64,000 nucleotides of DNA, from the NCBI RefSeq assembly GCF_019973615.1, contig NZ_AP024238.1, forward strand, positions 1,922,001 through 1,986,000. The letters are read 5' to 3'. The translations under genes were made by a program, and so were the position numbers. This stretch comes from Rhodoferax lithotrophicus (GTDB lineage Bacteria > Pseudomonadota > Gammaproteobacteria > Burkholderiales > Burkholderiaceae_C). Positions 53,563 through 61,906 of the stretch are shown here, in pieces. Position 1 is the stretch's first letter, and the number at the start of each line of letters is the position of its first letter. The notes beneath the pieces are model-generated. The model was not told the origin of the DNA, ran no database searches, and was given only the letters and a program-made list of their open reading frames with translations.

Positions 53563-54486
53563 ATGTTTGAACCCACACTCGAATTTGTCCAGTGCCCTGA
53601 TCCACAGGGTGGACACCGCATGGCCTACTGGCAGTGGGGCCAGCCCGACAGTGCCCACGTGCTGCTGTGTGTGCATGGCCTGACGCGCCAGGGGCGAGAC
53701 TTTGATGTACTCGCACAAGCCTTGTGCCAGCGTGCGGCAGCGCTTGGCCAAAGCCTTCGGGTGGTATGCCCGGACGTGGTCGGGCGCGGCAGGAGTGACT
53801 GGCTGAAAGACCCGGCGCTTTACCAACTGCCCACTTATGCTGCCGATATGTTGGCACTGATGCAGCAGCTTCATGCTAGTACGGTGGATTGGCTCGGAAC
53901 CAGCATGGGGGGCTTGATTGGCATGCTGGTGGCCAGTTTGCCCGAGCCACCGGCCTTTGCCAAAATACGCCGTCTGATCCTCAACGATGTGGGCCCGGCG
54001 CTTGAATGGCAGGCGTTGCAACGTATTGGCCAGTACCTTGGTCAAACCGGTGTGTTTGAGTCAGAACAGCAGGCGGCAGCTGCCTTGTGGGCCATTTCCA
54101 GCAGTTTTGGCCCGCATACGCCTGAGCAGTGGATGGCGCTGACCCGTCCCTTGCTGAAGCCTTTGGGTGACGGCAGTGGACACCTCACCTTGCATTACGA
54201 CCCGGCCATAGCCGAACCGTTCAAAGCCATCACGCCAGAGTCTGCCGCACAAGGCGAAGCCTTTCTGTGGCAAGCCTATGACCAAATCACGGCCCAAACC
54301 TTGCTGACGCGCGGCGCTGATTCTGACTTGCTGTCCCCCCAGACCGCACGAGCCATGACCGAGCGTGGCCCCCAAGCCCGCTTGCTTGAATTTGCAGGTG
54401 TGGGGCACGCGCCCACTTTTGTTGCTGACTATCAGGTTCAGGCCGTGATGTCATTTTTATTGGATGCAAGTTTGAGCCCGTCCTGA
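53563..54486 (+). CDS. Alpha/beta hydrolase
   Basis: 307 residues. LLCVHGLTRQGRDFD oxyanion loop, VCPDVVGRGRSDWL, DWLGTSMGGLIGMLVAS (nucleophile serine near 110) and GVGHAPTFV histidine. The stop overlaps the relA start (ATGA-like overlap at 54486). Family clear, substrate unknown. Confidence 0.85.
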   Translation: MFEPTLEFVQCPDPQGGHRMAYWQWGQPDSAHVLLCVHGLTRQGRDFDVLAQALCQRAAALGQSLRVVCPDVVGRGRSDWLKDPALYQLPTYAADMLALMQQLHASTVDWLGTSMGGLIGMLVASLPEPPAFAKIRRLILNDVGPALEWQALQRIGQYLGQTGVFESEQQAAAALWAISSSFGPHTPEQWMALTRPLLKPLGDGSGHLTLHYDPAIAEPFKAITPESAAQGEAFLWQAYDQITAQTLLTRGADSDLLSPQTARAMTERGPQARLLEFAGVGHAPTFVADYQVQAVMSFLLDASLSPS

Positions 54487-56729
54487 TGAAAAGCCTCTAC
54501 ATCGCCGATCCATCCAACGCCACCCCACATGCTTCTGAAAAAGCGGTATTGCCCGTGGTGGCTGCCACAGCACACAGCTTGCCCGAACAAACGAATGCCT
54601 TGGTACGTGCGCGCGCGTTTGCCGAACCCCTGCTGGCCAGCGAATCTCTGGACACCGGCGAAAACATCCTGGCCCACAGCGATGCGGTGGCCGCTATCTT
54701 GCGCGGGATTGGCGGCTCTGAAGCCATGCAAGCAGCAGGCTACCTGGTATATGCCTGCGACCACCTGAACAAACCCCAGGAAGTGATTGCCAAAGCCTTT
54801 GGTGACAACTTTGCAGCATTGGCCATAGAAACCACCAAACTGGTGCGGGTGCAGCGACACGCCCGCCAAACCCGCTTGGCGGGTGATGCGCCGTCCAATG
54901 CCATGGCGCAGACCGCTGCGGTGCAGACCGAAAACGTGCGCAAAATGTTGCTGGCTTTTTCACGTGATTTACGTGTGGTGATGCTGCGACTGGCCTCCCG
55001 TCTGCAAACCTTGCGTTATTTTGCAGCGACCAAACGCCCCATTCCCGACGGCCTGGCGGCCGAAGCCTTGCACGTGTTTGCCCCGCTGGCGAATCGACTG
55101 GGCATCTGGGAGCTGAAATGGGAGATGGAGGACCTGGCTTTCCGCTTTCTGGAGCCCGATACTTACAAACAGGTAGCCAAGTTGCTGGATGAAAAGCGTG
55201 TGGAGCGCGAAGTCTCGGTCGAGCGGATGCGAGCCCAGCTTGAACAGGATTTGAATGCCCATGGCATTGCTGCCAAGGTTTCGGGTCGACCGAAGCACAT
55301 TTACAGCATTGTGAAAAAAATGCGTGGTAAATCTCTGGGGTTTGAACAGGTGTTTGATGTGCGGGCCATGCGTGTAGTGGTGTCGAATGTGCCAGATTGT
55401 TACGGCGCACTAAGCTGGGTGCACAGCCACTTCAACGCCATTGCAGAAGAATTTGACGACTACATTGCAAAACCCAAAGTCAACGGCTACCAGTCCTTGC
55501 ACACCGTGGTGCGTGATGCCAATGGCCAGCCCACCGAGATTCAAATCCGTACCCAGGACATGCATGAGCATGCTGAAAACGGTGTCGCCGCGCATTGGGC
55601 CTACAAGGAGGCGGGGGCCAAAGGTTACGCCGGTGTTTCAGCCAGTGGTGACTATGACAACAAGATTGCGGTGCTGCGCCAGTTGTTGGCCTGGCAGCGT
55701 GACCTCTCCAGCAGTCCGAATCAACCGGTGTTGGATGACCACATCTATGTGCTCACGCCCGATGCCGCCATCATTGAGTTGCCACAAGGCGCTACCGCAG
55801 TGGACTTTGCCTACAGCGTGCATACCAGTCTGGGCCACCGCTGCCGGGGGGCACGCCTGGACGGTGTCATGGTGCCCCTGCAAACCCCTCTGAAAAATGG
55901 TCAGACGGTGGAAATCACCACGGTCAAAGAAGGTGGGCCTTCGCGTGACTGGCTGAACCTGGAACTCGGCTATCTTGTGAGTCACCGCGCCAAAACCAAG
56001 GTACGCGCCTGGTTCAACGCTCTGGCCATTGCCGAGACCACCGCCAAAGGCCGTGAAACGGTTGAAAAATTGTTGCAGCGGGAAGGCAAAACCGCCATCA
56101 AACTCGAAGACCTGGCGACACAGCTTGGCTTTGCCTCGGCGGATGCTTTGTTTGAGTCGGTGGGCAAAGATGAATTTTCCCTGCGCACCATCGAGCAACT
56201 TCTTCGGCCCAACGAACCGGCCCAGTTTGATGCCGAGGCCCCGTTGATCCGTAAGCCACGCAGCGGTGATAACCCCCGTAAGGGTGGCTTGCTGGTGGTG
56301 GGGGTGGACTCGCTCATGACCCAAATGGCCAAGTGCTGCAAACCGGCTCCTCCCGATGCCATCGTTGGTTTTGTCACGCGCGGCAAGGGTGTGAGTGTGC
56401 ACCGCGCCGATTGCAGTAATCTGGCCGAGATGGTGGCCAAAAATGGGGAGCGCCTGATTGATGTCGAATGGGGTTTGAATCAGGCCGCCACGGGTTCGGT
56501 CTATCCGGTGGATGTGGCGGTGCAGGCACGGGATCGCACCGGCTTGTTGCGTGACATATCCGAAGTGTTCACCAAAGAAAAGATGAATGTGATCGGGGTA
56601 CAAACCCAGTCCATCAAAGGTATTGCCTGGATGACCTTCACCGTGGAGGTGTCCGATTCCGGCCGCCTGAACAAGGTGCTCGGCCTGGTGGCCGAATTGC
56701 CCGGTGTGAAATCCGCACGTCGCAAGTAA
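54486..56729 (+). CDS. relA: GTP pyrophosphokinase RelA (synthetase-only)
   Basis: 747 residues. The N-terminal hydrolase-like region lacks the HD pair (YLVYACDHLNKPQEV where active hydrolases have a LLHDVIEDT-like segment), so it should not break down ppGpp. The synthetase domain is intact: GRPKHIYSIVKKMRGKS, FDVRAMRVVV, and EEFDDYIAKPKVNGYQSLH with the EFDD form typical of RelA. TGS (about 405-465: AVDFAYSVHTSLGHRCRGAR), ZFD/CC part (KCCKPAPPDAIVGFVTRGKG) and ACT (about 670-745) follow. Confidence 0.94.
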   Translation: MKSLYIADPSNATPHASEKAVLPVVAATAHSLPEQTNALVRARAFAEPLLASESLDTGENILAHSDAVAAILRGIGGSEAMQAAGYLVYACDHLNKPQEVIAKAFGDNFAALAIETTKLVRVQRHARQTRLAGDAPSNAMAQTAAVQTENVRKMLLAFSRDLRVVMLRLASRLQTLRYFAATKRPIPDGLAAEALHVFAPLANRLGIWELKWEMEDLAFRFLEPDTYKQVAKLLDEKRVEREVSVERMRAQLEQDLNAHGIAAKVSGRPKHIYSIVKKMRGKSLGFEQVFDVRAMRVVVSNVPDCYGALSWVHSHFNAIAEEFDDYIAKPKVNGYQSLHTVVRDANGQPTEIQIRTQDMHEHAENGVAAHWAYKEAGAKGYAGVSASGDYDNKIAVLRQLLAWQRDLSSSPNQPVLDDHIYVLTPDAAIIELPQGATAVDFAYSVHTSLGHRCRGARLDGVMVPLQTPLKNGQTVEITTVKEGGPSRDWLNLELGYLVSHRAKTKVRAWFNALAIAETTAKGRETVEKLLQREGKTAIKLEDLATQLGFASADALFESVGKDEFSLRTIEQLLRPNEPAQFDAEAPLIRKPRSGDNPRKGGLLVVGVDSLMTQMAKCCKPAPPDAIVGFVTRGKGVSVHRADCSNLAEMVAKNGERLIDVEWGLNQAATGSVYPVDVAVQARDRTGLLRDISEVFTKEKMNVIGVQTQSIKGIAWMTFTVEVSDSGRLNKVLGLVAELPGVKSARRK

Positions 56730-56730
56730 A

Positions 56731-56786
56731 AACAGCCTCTGGCGCACGTATAACAAGCGCAAGCAGCTATATATTTTGTAGTAAAT
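56731..56786 (+). repeat. Dispersed palindromic element, copy 13
   Basis: AGCCTCTGGCGCACGTAT, AACAAGCGCAAGCAGC, TATATATTTTGTAGTAAAT. Fills the relA-sbcB gap almost completely. Confidence 0.8.
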
Positions 56787-56801
56787 ATTTTCCACGCCCG
56801 T

Positions 56802-58244
56802 ATGACCCACACCTTTCTCTGGCACGACTACGAAACCTTTGGCATCCAGACCCGGCGTGCCCGCCCGGCCCAGTTTGCTGCCATCCGCACCGATGCCGAG
56901 CTGAACCAGATCGGCGAGCCGATCATGCTGTACTGCCAGCCGGCCAATGACTTCTTGCCCGAGCCCCAGTCTTGCCTGATCACCGGCATCACCCCGCAGG
57001 AGTGTCTGGCCAAAGGCCTGCCCGAGCACCAGTTTGCCGCCCAGATTGAGCAAGCCTTGGCCTGGCCCGGCACCGTCGGCGTGGGCTACAACACCATCCG
57101 GTTCGACGACGAAATCACCCGCTTCATGTTCTGGCGCAACCTGATCGACCCCTACGCCCGTGAGTGGCAAAACGACTGTGGCCGCTGGGATTTGCTCGAC
57201 GTGGTGCGCACCGCCTATGCCTTGCGCCCCGAGGGCATCCAGTGGCCGGTGAATGCCGAGGGCAAACCCAGCTTCAAGCTCACCGACCTGACCGCCGCCA
57301 ACGGCCTGGCGCACGAGTCCGCCCACGATGCCTTGAGCGACGTACATGCCACCATCGCCCTGGCGCGGCTGATCAAAACCGCCCAGCCCAAGCTGTTTGA
57401 CTTCTGCTTCGGTCTGCACAAAAAAGACCGCGTGCTGGCCGAGCTGGGCTTGCCCGCCACCCTGAGCCACGCCAAACCGTTTGTCCACATCTCCGGCATG
57501 TTCGCGCCCGAACGCGGCTGTGTCGCCCTGATGTGGCCGTTGGCCATGCACCCAGGCAACAAAAACGAGCTGCTGGCCTGGGACTTGGCGTTTGACCCGA
57601 GCGAGTTGGCCAGCCTGAATGTGGATCAGATTCGCCTGCGCCTGTTCAGCAAAACCGCTGACTTGCCGCAAGGTATGAGCCGCTTGCCGGTCAAATCGGT
57701 GCACCTGAACAAATCCCCCATGGTGATGGGCAACCTGAAAGTGCTCAGCCCGGCCATGGCCGAGCGTTGGGGCGTGGACGTGGCCGCGCAACTGCAGCAC
57801 GCAGCCCGGGCGCGTGACCTGCCCGACATGAGCGCCATCTGGGCCGAGGTGTTCAAGCGCGAAGCCGCTGGCCCGGTTGACCCCGATGAAGATTTGTACG
57901 GTGGTTTTGTCAGCAACGCCGACCGCCGCCGCCTCAACGACTTGCGCCAGCGCAGCCCGCAAGAGCTGGCCACCGCTCGCCCGTCCTTTGAGGACGCACG
58001 TCTGGCTGAATTGTTGTGGCGCTATCGCGCCCGCAACTTCCCCGCCAGCCTGAGCCCCGAAGAACAGCAGCGCTGGGAAACCCACCGCGCCACCCAGTTG
58101 TATGAAGGCGGTGACGGCCGCCTGACTATCGACCAGTTCTTTGAAGAAGTTGACAAACTGGCAGAAACCGCCGACGAACGCGGCGAAGCCATTCTGGGGG
58201 CGTTGGTGGACTATGTGGAATCGATGGCCCCGGAGCCGCAATAG
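56802..58244 (+). CDS. sbcB: Exodeoxyribonuclease I
   Basis: 480 residues. DnaQ-like 3'-5' exonuclease with FLWHDYETFGIQTRRARPAQ (DxE), VGYNTIRFDDEITRFMFWRN, and ESAHDALSDVHATIALARL. The C-terminal part carries the SH3-like and exonuclease I extension (FKREAAGPVDPDEDLYGGFV). Degrades single-stranded DNA, in recombination and mismatch repair. 72 bp after relA. Confidence 0.95.
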   Translation: MTHTFLWHDYETFGIQTRRARPAQFAAIRTDAELNQIGEPIMLYCQPANDFLPEPQSCLITGITPQECLAKGLPEHQFAAQIEQALAWPGTVGVGYNTIRFDDEITRFMFWRNLIDPYAREWQNDCGRWDLLDVVRTAYALRPEGIQWPVNAEGKPSFKLTDLTAANGLAHESAHDALSDVHATIALARLIKTAQPKLFDFCFGLHKKDRVLAELGLPATLSHAKPFVHISGMFAPERGCVALMWPLAMHPGNKNELLAWDLAFDPSELASLNVDQIRLRLFSKTADLPQGMSRLPVKSVHLNKSPMVMGNLKVLSPAMAERWGVDVAAQLQHAARARDLPDMSAIWAEVFKREAAGPVDPDEDLYGGFVSNADRRRLNDLRQRSPQELATARPSFEDARLAELLWRYRARNFPASLSPEEQQRWETHRATQLYEGGDGRLTIDQFFEEVDKLAETADERGEAILGALVDYVESMAPEPQ

Positions 58245-58429
58245 GTGTGAGTTCAGACTTCCTGATCCGGTGTCGGCAACAGCTTGATATTCAGGAATTG
58301 ACAATGGCACTTGTAGGAGCGGCGCAAGCCACGATTGACACTCGCCGATGTTCCTACAACGCCCGGATAAGCAGACACTTGACGTAGCGGAGAACCGCGA
58401 CAGCGCTGTATAGCTTGGTTTTATATGAT
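58245..58429. other. Gene-free stretch with a REP-like sequence
   Basis: No coding frame is supported. It includes the REP-like palindrome at 58311-58359. Confidence 0.5.
58311..58359 (+). repeat. REP-like palindromic element
   Basis: TTGTAGGAGCGGCGCAAGCC contains the GTAG tetramer followed by the small hairpin GGC-GCAA-GCC, the style of RAYT-associated REP sequences; TTCCTACAA closes an inverted repeat. A RAYT transposase remnant is 1.3 kb away. Confidence 0.6.
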
Positions 58430-58488
58430 GAATTGGCCGCCAGCGCTTATTCTGCAAGCGCAAGAAGCTATTGAGTTTGTAGCGTTTT
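58430..58488 (+). repeat. Dispersed palindromic element, copy 14
   Basis: GAATTGGCCGCCAGCGCTTA, TTCTGCAAGCGCAAGAAGC, TATTGAGTTTGTAGCG. Nearly the same as copy 15; the two flank a 1.5-kb accessory patch. Confidence 0.85.
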
Positions 58489-58775
58489 GGCCTGCTTGAG
58501 CGCAGGGTGCAAGAGCCAGGTTGGCCACAAGAGCGAGGGCCGCAGTGAGCGATGGGCTGGAATCAGCAGGGGGTTTGTACGCTGTCAAAGGGCCGGCGGG
58601 GGCCGTGTTGTACAGCCGCGAACACCAAGCCCTGCGTGGCTTCAAACTGGTTCGGTTTTGCGCGTGCGCAGGATGGTTTGCCAGCAGATTTGAGCGGGTG
58701 TCCCGTTATGATCTGATGCCATCAACGGGGAAAGGCTTTTAATCCCCGATCACCACCGTCTACACAGGCGGTTCA

Positions 58776-58859
58776 GTCCAACATGGTTTATCTGCCGCGG
58801 GAGGTGTTTATGGTTTCTTCGAGCATTGCTGCGCGGCGGATAAACACTGATCGTTAGAG
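58776..58859 (+). other. attC-like palindrome before a hypothetical gene
   Basis: GTCCAAC core, then arms GTTTATCTGCCGCG and CGCGGCGGATAAAC (13 of 14 complementary), then GTTAGAG. The layout resembles an integron attC site with GTTRRR core 6 bp before the following gene. The last core base deviates from the consensus. The 58489-58775 stretch before it has no recognised feature. Confidence 0.4.
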
Positions 58860-59518
58860 CGCATCATGCGATCGCCTGCCGAATTTCTCGCGCCGAATCG
58901 ACATGGTTTCGAGGCCGACCCATTCGGCTACGCCGGACTTGCGTGGACGCGGTGGGCCATCGCCCAGAACGTCGCAGGGTTCAACGTTGATCCGGAGAAG
59001 CCCCCGACAAGCCAAGATTTGAAATCTCCAATACTCTGGCTGTCACACGCGCATGCGCTATCAGAGGCGGCAGCGAATGTCATTCGAGGTGAGCCGAATT
59101 TGGCGCATTTGCCGGTATTCACAAAGGGCGTGTGCCACAGCCAGTACTTTGCGGTGGGTCTGATGCTCGTGGGTTACAGCCTTGAAATCTGCTTAAAAGG
59201 CATGTTGATCCTGCGCAAGGGCATTGACACCTACACGGCAGATGAGCGGACGCACAAGCACCACGACTTGGTGCGGCTCGCTGAGTTCGTTCCTGACTTG
59301 GACGAGAAAGACAAGGCGACCTTGCGGCTGCTAACGTACTACCTCGTTTGGGCGGGTCGCTACCCAGATCCGGGTTCGGGCCGCGAAGATCAAACTCAAA
59401 CCATCTTCGCTCTTTCGGAGCGTCATCAGATCGCGGGCAAGGACTTGTTTGCCTTAGCTGCACGTGTGATGGGTTACGTGCGCACTGTCGTAGGCTAGGG
59501 GCGTAAATGCGTTCTAAC
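58854..59518 (+). mobile_element. Possible single gene cassette without integrase
   Basis: Left boundary TTAGAGC after an attC-like palindrome, right boundary GTTCTAAC. The downstream half of a second attC is not visible, so the right end may be truncated. Supported only by these boundaries. Confidence 0.35.
58866..59498 (+). CDS. Hypothetical protein, possible cassette gene
   Basis: 210 residues, not recognised. N-terminal third is tryptophan/alanine-rich (FGYAGLAWTRWAIAQN); the middle has SQYFAVGLMLVGYSLEICLK, a HEPN-like helical pattern; later RTHKHHDLVRLAEFVPDLDE. No signal peptide. No clear ribosome binding site. It starts 6 bp after a GTTAGAG core and is followed by GTTCTAAC 13 bp after its stop, nearly the complement of GTTAGAGC, as in a gene cassette. 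A HEPN-type role (toxin/defence) is only a guess. Confidence 0.55.
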   Translation: MRSPAEFLAPNRHGFEADPFGYAGLAWTRWAIAQNVAGFNVDPEKPPTSQDLKSPILWLSHAHALSEAAANVIRGEPNLAHLPVFTKGVCHSQYFAVGLMLVGYSLEICLKGMLILRKGIDTYTADERTHKHHDLVRLAEFVPDLDEKDKATLRLLTYYLVWAGRYPDPGSGREDQTQTIFALSERHQIAGKDLFALAARVMGYVRTVVG

Positions 59519-59592
59519 TTTTCAATCGACGCGGACCCACAACAGCAGGAGTCGGCTTCGCCGCGAGTGTTGCTGGTTCGGTCATTTTTGCG

Positions 59593-59883
59593 ATGGACAA
59601 GCACCTCCGCATCGTTGTGGCGACTGCCGAATGGAATTTGAGTGCTGGCATGCGACAGCTCAACGGTGTCTACACCCAGCGGCACAACCGCGCCCATGGC
59701 CGTGTGGTGCTGCATGTGTTTCAGGGGTGCTTCAAGGCGGTCATCGTGCAGCGCGAGTCCTATCTGCTTGAGCTGGTGCGCTATGTTGTCCTCAATGCAA
59801 GACCTTGCCCCAAAGCCGTGCACTTGATCCATCGTGCTTGCTATGTATTTAAGAGCTGTTTGCGCAGTTTTAGAAAGGGCTAG
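59593..59883 (+). pseudogene. REP-associated tyrosine transposase (RAYT) remnant
   Basis: The frame gives NLSAGMRQLNGVYTQRHNR, GRVVLHVFQGCFKAVIVQR and SYLLELVRYVVLNARP, which match the C-terminal half of RAYT (Y1/IS200-like) transposases. The HUH region is degraded (KHLRIVVAT where NHxHL-like residues stand in functional members) and the N-terminal half is missing, so it is inactive. Confidence 0.8.
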
Positions 59884-59987
59884 AGGTCAATTTCATCCCA
59901 AATTTTCAGTACTCAACGCCTATTGACCGTGCTGATCTAACTCAGGGCGAATGGGGGTTCATGAGCTGAGTCATTACTTTTCATATG
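59884..59987. other. Gene-free stretch after the RAYT remnant
   Basis: No gene or repeat recognised between the transposase remnant and repeat copy 15. Confidence 0.45.
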
Positions 59988-60048
59988 AAAAATTGGCCTC
60001 TAGTGCTTATGCATCAAGCGCTAGAAGCTATTGAGTTTGTAGCATTTG
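59988..60048 (+). repeat. Dispersed palindromic element, copy 15 (best-formed copy)
   Basis: AAAATTGGCCTCTAGTGCTT, ATGCATCAAGCGCTAGAAGC, TATTGAGTTTGTAGCATTT. CTAGTGCTT and AAGCGCTAG make the central hairpin around seven bases. From its end to the operator at 60235 nothing else is recognised. Confidence 0.85.
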
Positions 60049-60234
60049 GCGGACTGCTTGAACGGGTAAAAAGCTCAAGGTAACGCGGCGATCCATGCAG
60101 ATGCCTGCATTCAACCCGTAGGCGCTGGAGTCAGCTCAGACCTTGATGGCGCGGGTGAGCAGGGTGGATGTGGGGGGCAAAACTGGGCTGTCTGGCATCC
60201 ATGCGGGAGCTTTTTTAGCCGAGGTTGCCATCAG

Positions 60235-60250
60235 GTATCCGTAAGGATAC
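60235..60250. promoter_or_regulatory. Probable operator of the higBA-like operon
   Basis: GTATCC GTAA GGATAC, a perfect 6-bp inverted repeat 10 bp before the toxin ATG. Position and symmetry suit autorepression by the antitoxin. Confidence 0.55.
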
Positions 60251-60260
60251 ACTTAACAGC

Positions 60261-60560
60261 ATGATCACCTTTCACCGCTCAGACGAATTTGACACTTGGC
60301 TTGCGGCATTGAAGGACAAGATAGGCCGTGCTCGTATCGCTCTTCGCATCCGCTCTGCCGAGCATGGCAACTTCGGAGACTGTGAACCCGTCGGCGAGGG
60401 AGTTTCTGAAATGCGTATTCATTTCGGTCCTGGCTATCGTGTTTATTTCACCCGTCGTGGTGAGGTGCTCTATCTGCTTCTGTTGGGTGGCGACAAGTCT
60501 TCGCAGAAGCGCGACATCAAACGCGCCATTGAGATGGCGCGGGCTTTGGACAAGGAGTGA
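60261..60560 (+). CDS. RelE/HigB-type addiction module toxin
   Basis: 99 residues from ATG at 60261. The killer-protein family with FDTWLAALKDKIGRARIALRI, GNFGDCEPVGEGVSEMRIHF and GYRVYFTRRGEVLYLLLLGGDKSSQKRDIKRA. Toxin first, antitoxin second, 3 bp apart, as in HigBA. Likely cuts mRNA on the ribosome. The upstream in-frame start at 60225 would run through the operator. Confidence 0.88.
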   Translation: MITFHRSDEFDTWLAALKDKIGRARIALRIRSAEHGNFGDCEPVGEGVSEMRIHFGPGYRVYFTRRGEVLYLLLLGGDKSSQKRDIKRAIEMARALDKE

Positions 60561-60563
60561 ACA

Positions 60564-60851
60564 ATGGCCAAATTTTCCCCATTCGATGCAGCCGACTATC
60601 TCGACGATGAAGAAACCATCTCGGAATACATCACCGCTGCGCTGGAAGATTCCAATCCTGATGTATTTTTAACCGCCGTGCGTGATGTGGCTCGCGCCCG
60701 TGGCATGGCACAACTCGCTAAAGATGCCGGTCTTGGGCGTGAAAGCCTCTACAAGGCACTTACGCCCGGCGCAAAGCCTCGCTATGACACGATGCTCAAG
60801 TTGCTTCATGCTCTCGGCGTAAAGCTCTCCGCTTCCCCCATTCATTCATAA
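60564..60851 (+). CDS. HigA-like addiction module antitoxin
   Basis: 95 residues of the addiction-module antidote family: FDAADYLDDEETISEYITAA and an HTH region ARGMAQLAKDAGLGRESLYK followed by LLHALGVKLSA. Binds DNA and the toxin. It follows the toxin gene by 3 bp. Confidence 0.88.
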   Translation: MAKFSPFDAADYLDDEETISEYITAALEDSNPDVFLTAVRDVARARGMAQLAKDAGLGRESLYKALTPGAKPRYDTMLKLLHALGVKLSASPIHS

Positions 60852-60966
60852 GTTGCCTGCCTGTTCATCATGTGCTAAACCCTGCGGTCGAGTGGAAGCT
60901 AAGCGATAAAGCCGTTTCGCGCCCCTCACTTTGAACGTTGGGCAAATCATCTATGCTGATCGCGCT

Positions 60967-61887
60967 CTACGCCTCAATGATCGGCCGCAACACCCCCAGC
61001 GCCAGCGGCAGACTCAGCATACCCAGCACGGTGGAAACCGTGACCAGCGCGGCCACATAAGCCCCGTCATAACCCATGCGGGCCGCCAGCACATAGCAAC
61101 TGGAGGCGGTGGGCAGGGCTGAAAACATCAGCAAGATGGTAGCTTGTACCGGGTTCAGGGCAAACACCAAGCACAACACCAGGGCCAGCACAGGCATCAG
61201 CAAGTGCCGGATCAACAACACTGCCACGCCCAACAATTTGGCGTGGTTCAGCGCCCCTAGTTGCATGCCAGCCCCAGCCGCCATCAAACCCAGCGCCAGG
61301 GAGGCCCCGCCAATGCGGGTCACGGTGGGTTCCAGCCAGGTGGGGATGGCAAAGCCGGCCAGGTTGGCCAGCAAGCCGCCCGCCGTGCCGATGATCAGCG
61401 GGTTGCGCACCAATTCGCCCAGAAAGCCGCGCTGGCTGTGCCGTGCCATGGGCCACACTGCACCGATATTCATCAAGGGCACACTGACCCCAATCAGCAG
61501 GGCAATCACCAGCAGGCCTTGCGGCCCGGCCAGCCGGTCTGCCAGCGCCAGGCCAATGAAGGAGTTGAAGCGAAAGGCAATCTGGGCGCTCGCCGCATGC
61601 TGACGCGCTGCGATGTGATGCTTCAAACCCGGCCAGTAGGGCACCGAGTACGCGATGGCAATGCCGCCCAGCCCCAAGGCCCAGCCCGCGCCCACCAGGT
61701 TGCTGGCGGCGCTGATGTCCAGCGGGCTTTTCAAAATCGAGTGAAACAGCAGCACCGGGAAGAACAAAAAATACACCAGTTGCTCGACTTGTGTCCACAC
61801 CGCCCGGTCCAGGGGGGTAAAGCGGCAAATCAGGTAGCCAATCAGGATCAATGAGAAATCAGGGAAGAGCAGTTGCGCAAAGTTCAT
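60967..61887 (-). CDS. AEC-family transporter (auxin efflux carrier-like)
   Basis: 306 residues from ATG at 61887, with about ten hydrophobic segments: FSLILIGYLICRFTPLD at the N-terminus, LVRNPLIIGTAGGLLANL in the middle, and ILLMFSALPTASSCYVLAAR near the C-terminus, typical of AEC permeases. Substrate (a small carboxylate or similar) unknown. Divergent from xerD, 19 bp between starts. Confidence 0.88.
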   Translation of the reverse strand: MNFAQLLFPDFSLILIGYLICRFTPLDRAVWTQVEQLVYFLFFPVLLFHSILKSPLDISAASNLVGAGWALGLGGIAIAYSVPYWPGLKHHIAARQHAASAQIAFRFNSFIGLALADRLAGPQGLLVIALLIGVSVPLMNIGAVWPMARHSQRGFLGELVRNPLIIGTAGGLLANLAGFAIPTWLEPTVTRIGGASLALGLMAAGAGMQLGALNHAKLLGVAVLLIRHLLMPVLALVLCLVFALNPVQATILLMFSALPTASSCYVLAARMGYDGAYVAALVTVSTVLGMLSLPLALGVLRPIIEA

Positions 61888-61906
61888 GAAGCGAGAATAG
61901 CAGGCC

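Noticed and set aside
55638..58463. A 941-codon open frame antisense to relA and sbcB
   Set aside because: Same reason: both sense genes are clear orthologues, and the antisense translation has the composition of a shadow frame.
59519..59592. Complete second attC after the 58866 gene
   Set aside because: The opening core GTTCTAAC is present but no matching L/R half with GTTRRRY could be found before the transposase remnant.
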